Shown here: one piece after another, positions 52,890 to 61,005 of the stretch
Numbering within the stretch: position 1 is the first letter of the stretch
How the letters are laid out: each line of letters begins with the position of its first letter
Source of the DNA: Fuerstiella sp.
Lineage (GTDB): Bacteria; Planctomycetota; Planctomycetia; Planctomycetales; Planctomycetaceae
Assembly: GCA_029245955.1 (NCBI GenBank)
Contig: JAQWOH010000048.1
Span: 1-64,000 of the forward strand
DNA: 64,000 bases
Reading direction: 5' to 3'
The notes under the pieces: model-generated
Database searches by the model: none
What the model was told of the DNA's origin: nothing
The model's input: the letters and a program-made list of their open reading frames with translations, nothing else
Made by a program: the position numbers and the translations under genes

Positions 52890-53579
52890 CTATTTGACCT
52901 CGCGTATCTTGATATTACGGAACGATACCAGGTTCCCATGATCCTGCAGACAGATGTGTCCTTTTGTAGCAACGCCAAACTTCGGAAACTTACTGAACTT
53001 GCTGGCCGCCAGACGTTCGTTCCAGTCATCCGACCCTTTGACGTACTCAACGTACTTCCTGCCGTTCATCCAGTGCACACATTTTCCTGGCGTAATCAGA
53101 ACCCGCAGCGTGTTCCATTTGCCAGCCGGCTTGGTGGCATCTGTGTCTGATTTGTAGAACTGATACAACCAGCCGGCTTTCTGTGGATCGTGACCGTCAA
53201 CATTGTCCTGAATCTGGATCTCCGGACCGGTCTGCCATGGTTTCTTTTCTTCTTCTGTCACGTGGTACATCAGACCGCTATTGCCGCTTTTTGAGATCTT
53301 GTAATCCAGCGTCAGCTCAAAAGAATCAAACTGCTTCTTTGTGATGATGTCGCCCGCGCCTTTGTCCTGACGAATCAGTTCACCATTGTGAACTTTCCAG
53401 CCGTCGCCTATCGCATCCTTCTGATAATTGCGCCAGTGACTGGTGTCCTTTCCATTGAATAACAGAGTCCATCCTGCTTTCTTTTCGTTACCGCCCAGGG
53501 TGTTCGGTGCGGGGTTTTCGGCGAACGCCGGTGCTGACAGCACTCCGATGAGAGCGGCGACGGATGTAATTCGTGACAT
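52890..53579 (-). CDS. Secreted DUF1080 protein (3-keto-disaccharide hydrolase-like)
   Basis: ATG 53579 starts a 229-residue protein with signal peptide (MSRITSVAALIGVLSAPAFA). The DUF1080 domain is recognised from WTLLFNGKDTSHWRNY, GWKVHNGELIRQDKGAGDIIT, FELTLDYKISKSGNSGLMYHV, GPEIQIQDN and HICLQDHGNLVSFRNIKIREV. The family includes hydrolases of 3-keto glycosides, with a concanavalin-like sandwich. Its stop codon adjoins the start of the SDR gene, so they are co-expressed, which suggests coupled handling of an oxidised or fucose-containing sugar; this is inference. Confidence 0.88.
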   Translation of the reverse strand: MSRITSVAALIGVLSAPAFAENPAPNTLGGNEKKAGWTLLFNGKDTSHWRNYQKDAIGDGWKVHNGELIRQDKGAGDIITKKQFDSFELTLDYKISKSGNSGLMYHVTEEEKKPWQTGPEIQIQDNVDGHDPQKAGWLYQFYKSDTDATKPAGKWNTLRVLITPGKCVHWMNGRKYVEYVKGSDDWNERLAASKFSKFPKFGVATKGHICLQDHGNLVSFRNIKIREVK

Positions 53580-53847
53580 TGTTTCTTCTCAGGAAGTGGG
53601 TAGAAAAACGCGACCGTTTTGTAACGATCGACTCGTTGAGCGGTTGGTCACATCCGCAGCACCTGTTGTGGTGGCAGAATACCGGGATCAGGGTTGAATA
53701 AAGCTTTTTAACAATTCCGTAGACAATACAACAGTGTTGTCAGGTGATCGTTACCAACCCGGTTCTGCAAATCACGAGCTTTCAATTTGACCCGGACTGC
53801 TGAGACGACCACAATCTGCGATTCGTATTTCGTCGACAGGAGAAAAG

Positions 53848-54231
53848 ATGTCTGATTTTCAGACGGTGGCCAGGGTGGGAGACGTTCCGGAAGGACAGGG
53901 ACGATGTTTCCCGGTAAACGGCACGATGGTCGGTGTGTTCCTGCACAACGGTGAATACTACGCCATGAATGATTTTTGCCCGCACATGGGCGCATCACTC
54001 TCGGAAAGTCCGATCGCTGAAGACGGTTCCGTCATGTGTTCGTGGCATGCGTGGTCATTCAGCATCAAAGATGGAACGTGGCTGGACAACTCGAAAAGCG
54101 GTATCAAAACGCCAACGTACGATGTCCGCGTGCAGGACAATGAGATTCAGGTTGCAGTGCCGTTGCCCGATCCACCCGCCGCTGACGATTCGCAGCCGGC
54201 TGGTGATCAACCAGCCGACGGCCCCAGTTGA
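53848..54231 (+). CDS. Rieske [2Fe-2S] ferredoxin (NirD-like)
   Basis: The 127-residue cytoplasmic protein has the Rieske motifs C44-PHMGA with His46 and C64-SWHAW with His67, spaced as in NirD-type and dioxygenase ferredoxins. The start MSDFQTVARVGDVPEGQGRCF is typical. The C-terminus is a Pro/Asp-rich tail. It transfers one electron to an oxygenase or reductase. Its stop overlaps the start of the aminotransferase gene (TTGA, 54228-54231), so translation is probably coupled. No oxygenase subunit is nearby, making its partner unclear. Confidence 0.9.
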   Translation: MSDFQTVARVGDVPEGQGRCFPVNGTMVGVFLHNGEYYAMNDFCPHMGASLSESPIAEDGSVMCSWHAWSFSIKDGTWLDNSKSGIKTPTYDVRVQDNEIQVAVPLPDPPAADDSQPAGDQPADGPS

Positions 54232-55346
54232 AAGGCGCACCCATCGGCTCGACGGAATCGGACAATCGGCCGCCAGCATGGCCCGTCACCGACAACACAG
54301 TCCGTGACGTCTTTGCAGCAATGTTGCAGGACGGCAGCTGGGGCCGTTATCACGGCCCGCACTGTGATCGCCTGCGTGATGCGCTCGCCGACTTCCATGA
54401 CACGGAACACGTGATTCTGTGCAGCAGCGGCACAGTCGCCGTCGAGCTGGCACTACGGTCTGTCAAAGTGCAGCCCGACGATGAAGTTGTGTTGGCGGCG
54501 TACGACTACAAGGCCAACTTCGCTAACGTGCTTACGCTGCGGGCAACACCGGTTCTGGTGGACACGCTGCCGGGCGTTCCGGTGCTGGATCCCGAACAAC
54601 TGAAAAAAGCGATCTCGGACAGGACAAGAGCAATCGTCTGTTCTCACCTGCACGGCTGCTTCGCGGATGTGGCCGCCATTCGTGCAGTTGCAGCAGAGCG
54701 TGGCATTCCGGTGATCGAAGATGCATGCCAGGCAGCCGGAGGGCGTTTAAACGGCAAGGCCCCCGGCTCCATCGGGGACGTTGGCGTACTCAGCTTTGGC
54801 GGCAGCAAACTACTGACGGCCGGACGCGGCGGGGCAGTACTCACAAACGATGCAACACTGGCGCAACGCATCCGGTTGTACACACAGCGAGGCAACGATG
54901 CCTATCCGCTGTCAGAAATGCAGTCCGCCGTCCTGCTGCCGCAGCTGCAGCAACTGCCTGACCGAACACTTGTGCGGTTAAAGCGAGTTCGCCAGCTGCT
55001 GAGCGCTCTGCCCGCGGATTCACCACTACGCCCTGCGTTGTATCCTGACCCCGCAGAAAACGACCATGACGTTCCGGCGTTCTACAAAGTGGCCTTTCAT
55101 TACGATGCAAAAAAGCAGAATGGGCTGTCCCGCGAAGACTTCTCAAACCAGGCCCGTCAAAACGGCGTCGCTCTGGATCCGGCATTTTCTGCGTTACATA
55201 AAACCCACAGTGGTCGCCGATTCAAAGCTGTGGGGGAACTGCCGAACGCGTCCGTCCTGCACGCTGAACTGGTTACACTGCATCATCCGGTACTGTTGGG
55301 CGGGACCGATGCTATTGATGCGTTGGTCGCTGCACTCGGATCATAA
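54228..55346 (+). CDS. DegT/DnrJ/EryC1/StrS-family aminotransferase
   Basis: The likely start is TTG 54228, overlapping the stop of the Rieske gene. The 372-residue protein is a fold-type I PLP enzyme: HVILCSSGTVAVELAL for the phosphate-binding turn, IEDACQAAGG with Asp165, and SFGGSKLLTAGRGG with Lys194 as the Schiff-base lysine. The family transaminates or dehydrates keto-sugars and cyclitols for surface sugars and antibiotics. The SFGGSKLL variant is shared with StrS-type members. The substrate is unknown. Coupling to a Rieske ferredoxin is unusual for the family. Confidence 0.85.
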   Translation: MKGAPIGSTESDNRPPAWPVTDNTVRDVFAAMLQDGSWGRYHGPHCDRLRDALADFHDTEHVILCSSGTVAVELALRSVKVQPDDEVVLAAYDYKANFANVLTLRATPVLVDTLPGVPVLDPEQLKKAISDRTRAIVCSHLHGCFADVAAIRAVAAERGIPVIEDACQAAGGRLNGKAPGSIGDVGVLSFGGSKLLTAGRGGAVLTNDATLAQRIRLYTQRGNDAYPLSEMQSAVLLPQLQQLPDRTLVRLKRVRQLLSALPADSPLRPALYPDPAENDHDVPAFYKVAFHYDAKKQNGLSREDFSNQARQNGVALDPAFSALHKTHSGRRFKAVGELPNASVLHAELVTLHHPVLLGGTDAIDALVAALGS

Positions 55347-55735
55347 AATGTCCTCGACCCTGGTCATGGATACCGGATACCCCGCAGCCATCAGTTTCTA
55401 ACCGTGCGTTCGTTAGATGACGTACCAAAGTTCCTGAGGCTGATCATGCGGACTATACGGATTCGGAGCACAGATTTCCTGACTCGTGCGCGGAATTTGC
55501 CCTGACCGGTCACGTTTTCACCAGTCAGGCTTCAGAAAATGCAGCCGCCGGGTCAGGCGAATCCATCGACCGTATTTCGGGCGATTGTGCCGGTAAAGCG
55601 GCACATGGAGAATTCAAATCACAAATGAATCAGTTCATTGAACTGCGAAACGGAGCACTATGGAATCAGGCAGCGTACCTGTTAAGCACAAAGACAATCC
55701 CCGCTACAAGGGGGCTCCAGTACTCGGGCGGGTCC
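55347..55735. other. Intergenic stretch of about 390 bases
   Basis: It follows the aminotransferase stop and precedes the receiver-domain remnant. A weak frame opens at ATG 55625 and runs into the remnant, but the residues before 55736 do not resemble a receiver N-terminus. No promoter or RNA element stands out. Confidence 0.4.
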
Positions 55736-56062
55736 ATGGTGGACAACCAGCGGCTGATCGCGCTTGTTCTGAGCAGGACGGGCGCGACGGTGACGAGGGC
55801 TGAGAAAGGACGTCCCTTCGACGTAATTCTGATGGATATGCTGATGCCTGTCTTCGACGGATACGGCACGACCGGAAAACTGCGGCAGTCGAGCTGCACC
55901 GGCCCCATCATCCCGCTCACAGCACACGCTGTGATCAAGCACTGGGACAAATGCATCAATGCCGGCTGCGACGACGACCCGACCAGGCCCATTGATCTCA
56001 AAACACTGATCTCAATGGTGCCCGAATGGGAAGCCCGACAACCTCTTGATATTGTGGATTAG
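55736..56062 (+). pseudogene. Response-regulator receiver-domain remnant
   Basis: From ATG 55736 the residues VDNQRLIALVLSRTGATVTR, then RPFDVILMDMLMPVFDGYGT, then GPIIPLTAHAVIKHWDKCIN and AGCDDDPTRPIDLKTLI are the core of a CheY-like domain as found at the end of hybrid histidine kinases. The phospho-acceptor Asp in ILMDM is present. About ten to fifteen residues normally lying between the AEKG segment and RPFDVILMD are missing, the N-terminal acidic pair is absent, and the conserved Lys of TKPID is replaced by Arg (TRPID). No kinase module is in frame upstream. It is best read as a fragment of a lost hybrid kinase, although the frame remains open. Confidence 0.65.
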
Positions 56063-56260
56063 ACATCAGCGCTGTCAGGCAAGCACTTTGGCCTCGTGAC
56101 CTGCCGCCTGAGCACGATCCGACATCCAAGCACAGTTTAAGCAAATCCTTCCGGCCGTCGGCGTCGCGGAAAGTCTCTACTTGCCGCGACGCCGTCACAG
56201 CAGTAAAATTAAGAGCGCTTGTCTGCGTGTTTTCGCAAAGTCCATAAAAGAAGGCCGACA

Positions 56261-57655
56261 ATGGCAGGAACCAACCGACGGCAGCTGCTGCGGGCCGGCC
56301 TTACCGGATTCACGGGTTTAACGCTGCCCGGTTTGTATCGGGCTCGAGCCGAGTCGACCATGACCGACAGCGGGTCTGACACCGCCATTATTCTGGTCTG
56401 GCTTCGTGGTGGACAGAGCCATCTCGACACCTTCGACATGAAGCCGCTGGCTGCTTCCGACTACCGCGGGCCGTTCAGCCCTGTTGATACAAACGTACCG
56501 GGGATACAGATCACGGAACTCTACCCGCGTCTGTCGCTGTGTGCCGACCGGTACTCATTGCTGCGGTCAGTCGCTCATAATGCCGGCGGACACCCGGCGG
56601 GTTCTTTGCGAGTATTGGGGGGAGATCCCGCGTCTGCCGACAAGCCGACGCCGAAGTATCCGGACTGGATGTCGATCGCGAGCTATCTTCGCCAGGATCC
56701 GACTCAACAGATTCCCAACTACGTCGCTGTCAATCCGGTCGATCGTTACGACTCTTTTCGTATTGCCGGTCCGGCATACCTGGGTCCTTCCTATGAACCT
56801 TTCCGGGTGACCGGGGACCCCAATGCTCCGGGTTTTTCGGTACCGAACATCGGCTTGAAGGACAAAGAGGACAAACGCCGCCTGAACGAACGCAGCAAGC
56901 TGAAAAGTAAAATTGACCGCATGCGCCGGGACATCGATCAGACCGGCCTGATGAACGCTCTGGACAACTTTGATGCCCAGGCCCTGCGGCTACTGGCCAG
57001 CCCTGAAGCTGCAAAGGCCTTCGATCTTTCGCTGGAAACCGACAACACCCGCGAACGATACGGGCGCAATCGCTGGGGACAGCAGTGTCTGATGGCACGG
57101 CGACTGGTCGAGGCCGGCGTCGACATCGTGGCTACAGAATTCGACGGTCCTTTGTGCGGTCGTGTCGCCAACTGGGACGACCATGCCGTTAACCATCACG
57201 TTTTTAACGCCAACGCGCACCGGGCGCCGTTTTTTGACCAGGCAGTTTCTGCACTGATCGAAGACGTGTACGACCGTGGTCTTGACAAGCGGGTGATGGT
57301 GGTAGTGACGGGCGAGTTTGGACGTACACCACGCATCTCACACGTAGCCAGCAGCGGTGGCGGAGTAGCCAGTGCAGCGAAGGGTACGGTCCAGCCCGGC
57401 CGAGACCACTGGCCACGCGCGAACACGATGCTGTTTTCCGGGGGAGGCATTGCAACCGGTCAGGTGATTGGCGCCACGGATGCTCGCGGCGAAGATCCCG
57501 TTTCGCGACGCGTAACGCCATACGATTTTCTGGCGACGATTTTTGACCACCTGGGATTCGACATGGTGCAGCTCGCGCTGCAAAATTTTGCCGGACGACG
57601 AAATCCGATTTTTGCGAAGGGTGATCCGATTCGGGAACTCGCTGGCAGCGCCTGA
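56261..57655 (+). CDS. Tat-exported DUF1501 protein (solitary)
   Basis: ATG 56261 has AAGG about ten bases upstream and begins MAGTNRRQLLRAGLTGFTGLTL, a twin-arginine signal, giving 464 residues; an upstream Met at 56219 is not preferred. The DUF1501 core is clear: TAIILVWLRGGQSHLDTFDMKP, YSLLRSVAHNAGGHP, WGQQCLMARRLVEAGVDIV, NWDDHAVNHHVF, VVVTGEFGRTPRI and PYDFLATIFDHLGF. Unlike the gene at 47134-48576 it has no adjacent DUF1549/DUF1553 partner. Another relative is decayed at 22984. Confidence 0.9.
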   Translation: MAGTNRRQLLRAGLTGFTGLTLPGLYRARAESTMTDSGSDTAIILVWLRGGQSHLDTFDMKPLAASDYRGPFSPVDTNVPGIQITELYPRLSLCADRYSLLRSVAHNAGGHPAGSLRVLGGDPASADKPTPKYPDWMSIASYLRQDPTQQIPNYVAVNPVDRYDSFRIAGPAYLGPSYEPFRVTGDPNAPGFSVPNIGLKDKEDKRRLNERSKLKSKIDRMRRDIDQTGLMNALDNFDAQALRLLASPEAAKAFDLSLETDNTRERYGRNRWGQQCLMARRLVEAGVDIVATEFDGPLCGRVANWDDHAVNHHVFNANAHRAPFFDQAVSALIEDVYDRGLDKRVMVVVTGEFGRTPRISHVASSGGGVASAAKGTVQPGRDHWPRANTMLFSGGGIATGQVIGATDARGEDPVSRRVTPYDFLATIFDHLGFDMVQLALQNFAGRRNPIFAKGDPIRELAGSA

Positions 57656-57784
57656 TTGCAATCCGAATAACTGTCCGCTGAATGGCAACGGAAGGCCGGC
57701 AGTTCGTGATGCAAGCATTCACAATGGCCGACACGTTGCCGACCACCGACACCGGGCATATGACAGATCGATTCGGCATGTATT

Positions 57785-57790
57785 GAGGAG
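57785..57790 (+). promoter_or_regulatory. Ribosome-binding site deciding a TTG start
   Basis: GAGGAG at 57785-57790 lies seven bases before TTG 57798. It is one of the best Shine-Dalgarno matches in the window and fixes the start of the VOC gene, excluding the 85 extra codons open upstream. Confidence 0.8.
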
Positions 57791-57797
57791 AACAGCG

Positions 57798-58184
57798 TTG
57801 ATCCAGGAGTTCCACCACATCCACTTTCGTGCTTCAAGCTTTGACGAAGTTCGCGCGTTTTATTGCGGTGTTCTTGAAGCAGAAGACCTCGGCCTCGTCA
57901 CGCTTGCCGGTGCCGAACATCTGCGACTGAAATTGGCCGGGCAAATTCTGAATTTTGCACCGGACGCTCCTGGCAGAGTCTCACCGGCGGTTCCCGCCAC
58001 TGAACGGCTTGGCATCTACCACATCGCGTTTACCGTCGACAATCTCGAAAAAAGCTGTGCCGATTACGAATCAAGAGGAGCAAGATTCGCCAGCGACGTA
58101 CTGCGGCCGACGGACGACCTGAAAGTACGATTCATTCAGGCACCTGACGGCATGCACGTTGAGCTGATGGAGCTTCTGACGTAG
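57798..58184 (+). CDS. VOC-family (glyoxalase-like) protein
   Basis: TTG 57798, placed by a strong GAGGAG site, starts a 128-residue protein of normal VOC size. MIQEFHHIHFRASSFDEVRAFYCGVL (metal-ligand His region), HLRLKLAGQILNFA, YHIAFTVDNLEKSCADYES and VRFIQAPDGMHVELMELL are the paired beta-alpha-beta-beta-beta units. The His in FHHIHF, the His in YHIAF and the Glu in HVELME are the likely metal ligands. The family includes glyoxalase I, dioxygenases and fosfomycin-resistance enzymes, so the reaction is not assignable. It may be co-transcribed with the DUF1501 gene 142 bases upstream. Confidence 0.85.
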   Translation: MIQEFHHIHFRASSFDEVRAFYCGVLEAEDLGLVTLAGAEHLRLKLAGQILNFAPDAPGRVSPAVPATERLGIYHIAFTVDNLEKSCADYESRGARFASDVLRPTDDLKVRFIQAPDGMHVELMELLT

Positions 58185-58551
58185 TCGGCACATGTGATCC
58201 CTCGAACGGCAACGGCCACAGAGACACTTGTTGATTCACGACGACTGTCGATGAGGTTCTGACTCCGGCAGACGGGGCCCGCTTTCGACCGCAGCGTATT
58301 CGCACCGCAGGCGATTGCCGGTTTGATCCAGGCGGTACACTGCTGACGGCATCATTTCGAGCGCCACACAACCTGCTTGCTGTCGCCGACAGGAAGTACC
58401 AGCGGAGCCAGTGGCACACTTCAGCTCAGCATCAACCCCGGTGTGACGCTGCGCCGTCAGGCCACTTGAACGGTTGGCTCAACCACTCGGCGATCGCTAC
58501 AGTTCAGTGATGCTGCGAATGAATATCGTTACCGCTCGGAACCAGGGAACA
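58185..58551. other. Intergenic stretch of about 370 bases
   Basis: Between the VOC and S9 peptidase genes. I see no supported gene or clear repeat. Confidence 0.4.
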
Positions 58552-60639
58552 ATGAACGTGGTAATTGCAGGGTTAGTCTCATTGTGCATTGTTGGTGGCG
58601 TCGCTGCACCTGACGTTGGTGGGCAGGACCGCACGGACCAGTTGCTTGAAAAGGCCGAAGTACAACTGCGAGCAATCTATGAAACAGGAAGTTTTGGGGG
58701 CGGCAACGCCAAGTCCTTTCGCGGTACCTGGGACGCTGACGGTACAGGGTACACGACAGCTGAGCCGGGTCCGGAATCGGACAGACCGGTGCGGGTGCAT
58801 TATGATGCAGCCACGGGTGAACGCACGGTGTCTGAGGACGGCCAACGAGATGGTCAGCACCCCGATCGACGGTCCGGACGGAACAGGATGTCCCCGGATG
58901 GTCACCTCGTCTTGAGTTTCGAGGGGGGAAACCTGCACGTGCGCCGCGCTGAGGGCGGCAAGTCGATCCCACTGACGGCAAATTCAAATGGCGATTCGAG
59001 TTCGAACGGCAGCGCGGTCTGGAGTCCGGACAGCAAGTGGATTGCATTTATGGAGACAGACGTGTCGGCCGTTCCATTTCGAGCTTCGCTGATACCGAAC
59101 GATCCAACGTATCCTGAAGTCAGAAGGAACCGCTATGCGCGGGTCGGTCAGCCGATCAACAGGCAGCGGATTGGAATTGTTGATGCCGCAGGCAGGGCGG
59201 TCCGCTGGCTTGCCATCCCGCAATCTGCAGACGGTTGTTATCTTGGCGCGTTGAGTTGGGCGGGAAATTCCAATGAAGTGTTTGTGGAAAAGCTGAGTCG
59301 CGGCCGGGATAAGCGTGAATACCTGATTGCCAATGTTAATACAGGGGCGATCAACACCATCTACCAGGAATCCGATCCAGCCTGGGTCGCCGGGGCATAC
59401 GAGACGAGTGCCGGACCAGTATGGATCCGCGAAAACAGCGCCTTCATCGTTATGAGTGACCGCGACGGCTGGCGGCGCGCTTATCTTTACGGTCGCGATG
59501 GAACCGCGAAGGGAGCGCTTACGCCGGAAGGTACAGACATCCTGGAGTTCGCCAGGCTGGATGAATCCGAAGGGTGGTATTATTACTACGCTTCGCCGGA
59601 CAACGGAACACAACGATACCTCTATCGTTCGGAGCTGGACGTCGGTGGAAAAACGGTACGAGTCACCCCCGTCGGTCAACCTGGCACGCACTCCTACGAC
59701 ATTTCCCCCACCGGAAAATGGGCTTTTCATACCCTTTCAACATTCGACACGCCCCCCGTTACAGACCTTGTGCGACTCTCCGATCACCGCGTCATGCGCG
59801 TACTCGAAGACAATAAGGCGTTGCGAGATGCCATGAAGTCCTGGATCGTTCGGCCGACAGAATTCCTGCAGCTGGATATCGGCAATGATGTGGTGGTGGA
59901 CGCATACATGATCAAGCCACGCAACTTCGACCCGGCCCGGAGGTATCCTGTTTTCGTATATGTGTATAATGAACCGTACGCGCAGGAGGTGCTGGACAGA
60001 TGGCGGGGACACCGCGATAACTTCCACCGCGTAATTTCCGATCTCGGTTATCTTGTGGCATGCATTGACACCCGCGGAACGCCGGCCCCAAAAGGGACCT
60101 GGTGGCGCAAAGCTGAGTTTCCAACGCTGGGCGTTCTATCGACGGCAGAACAGGCGAAAGGCGTTCAGGAACTGGGGCGCACCCGGCCGTACGTTGATAT
60201 GTCTCGTGTGGGCATCTGGGGTTGGAGTGGGGGTGGGTCTAACACGCTTAACGCGATGTTCCGCCATCCGGATGTCTTTCACATGGGTATCGCCGTCGCA
60301 CCCAAGCCGCAACCGCATCTCTACAATGCCTGGTTTCAGGAGATCTTCATGAGAACCCCCGAGAACAACGCGGACGGATACCGAAAATCGGCTCCAATCA
60401 ACTATGCCCAAGGCCTCAGGGGCGACCTACTGATTGTCCATGGCACGGGTGAGACAAATACTCATCTTGAAATCACCGAGGGACTGGTGGATCGGCTGAT
60501 CGAGCTGGGCAAACCATTCGACTATTTTACTTATCCCAATCGCGACCACGGTATCAGGAAAGGCAAAGGCACTACGCTGCACTTGCGCATGCTCATGACG
60601 CGATATCTACTTACGCACCTGCCCCCGGGGCCAGGGTAA
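58552..60639 (+). CDS. Secreted S9 (prolyl-oligopeptidase/DPP-IV-type) serine peptidase
   Basis: ATG 58552 is preferred because MNVVIAGLVSLCIVGGVAA is a signal peptide and AGGGA lies just upstream; in-frame starts at 58474 and 58510 add a non-signal leader. The 695-residue protein has an N-terminal propeller (SPDGHLVLSF, AVWSPDSKWIAFMETD, LGALSWAGNSNEV) and a C-terminal alpha/beta-hydrolase domain. Catalytic Ser559 lies in WGWSGGGS and His666 in NRDHG. The third residue, normally Asp in HGTAD, aligns with Glu634 (HGTGETNTH), a conservative but notable change. It cleaves peptides, typically after proline, in the periplasm or outside. Confidence 0.88.
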   Translation: MNVVIAGLVSLCIVGGVAAPDVGGQDRTDQLLEKAEVQLRAIYETGSFGGGNAKSFRGTWDADGTGYTTAEPGPESDRPVRVHYDAATGERTVSEDGQRDGQHPDRRSGRNRMSPDGHLVLSFEGGNLHVRRAEGGKSIPLTANSNGDSSSNGSAVWSPDSKWIAFMETDVSAVPFRASLIPNDPTYPEVRRNRYARVGQPINRQRIGIVDAAGRAVRWLAIPQSADGCYLGALSWAGNSNEVFVEKLSRGRDKREYLIANVNTGAINTIYQESDPAWVAGAYETSAGPVWIRENSAFIVMSDRDGWRRAYLYGRDGTAKGALTPEGTDILEFARLDESEGWYYYYASPDNGTQRYLYRSELDVGGKTVRVTPVGQPGTHSYDISPTGKWAFHTLSTFDTPPVTDLVRLSDHRVMRVLEDNKALRDAMKSWIVRPTEFLQLDIGNDVVVDAYMIKPRNFDPARRYPVFVYVYNEPYAQEVLDRWRGHRDNFHRVISDLGYLVACIDTRGTPAPKGTWWRKAEFPTLGVLSTAEQAKGVQELGRTRPYVDMSRVGIWGWSGGGSNTLNAMFRHPDVFHMGIAVAPKPQPHLYNAWFQEIFMRTPENNADGYRKSAPINYAQGLRGDLLIVHGTGETNTHLEITEGLVDRLIELGKPFDYFTYPNRDHGIRKGKGTTLHLRMLMTRYLLTHLPPGPG

Positions 60640-61005
60640 TCGCTGTGACGCAGGAGCATTCAATAAGTTTGCTGATGAACTGGAGACAACCGCAGCTGAA
60701 GTCATCATGAACGTGCATCTGCTGGTCGCCGCGTCCGAGGACTTAAGTAAAAAAGAATTGAAACGCTGCGAGTTGGTGCTGGAGACGTGGCGAGAGTTTC
60801 AGGACGTCAATCAGGCAAATCCGAATGGCTTCGCTTACGGGAAACTTCCTCGACAGCACCTCAGTCACTTCAGCTTCGCGGATCTGATTTCCTGAACCGC
60901 ATCTCTGGTCTCAATTCGTTGAGAAGCCATGATGCAGCTCTTCTGTTGCACGTCATTCGTAGTCTTCATCCGGCTCATGTCGAATGTCGCGTCAAATGCG
61001 CCGCA
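60640..61005. other. Intergenic stretch of about 370 bases with an orphan open frame
   Basis: A frame open from within the S9 gene continues through 60707-60895 (MNVHLLVAASEDLSKKELKR and onwards to FADLIS). It has a helical, charged composition but no known domain, and no good start signal. It may be a small orphan protein or a remnant; not called as a gene. Confidence 0.3.

Noticed and set aside
57543-57797. 85-residue N-terminal extension of the VOC protein
   Set aside because: It overlaps the end of the DUF1501 gene and lacks VOC features, while GAGGAG sits just before TTG 57798.
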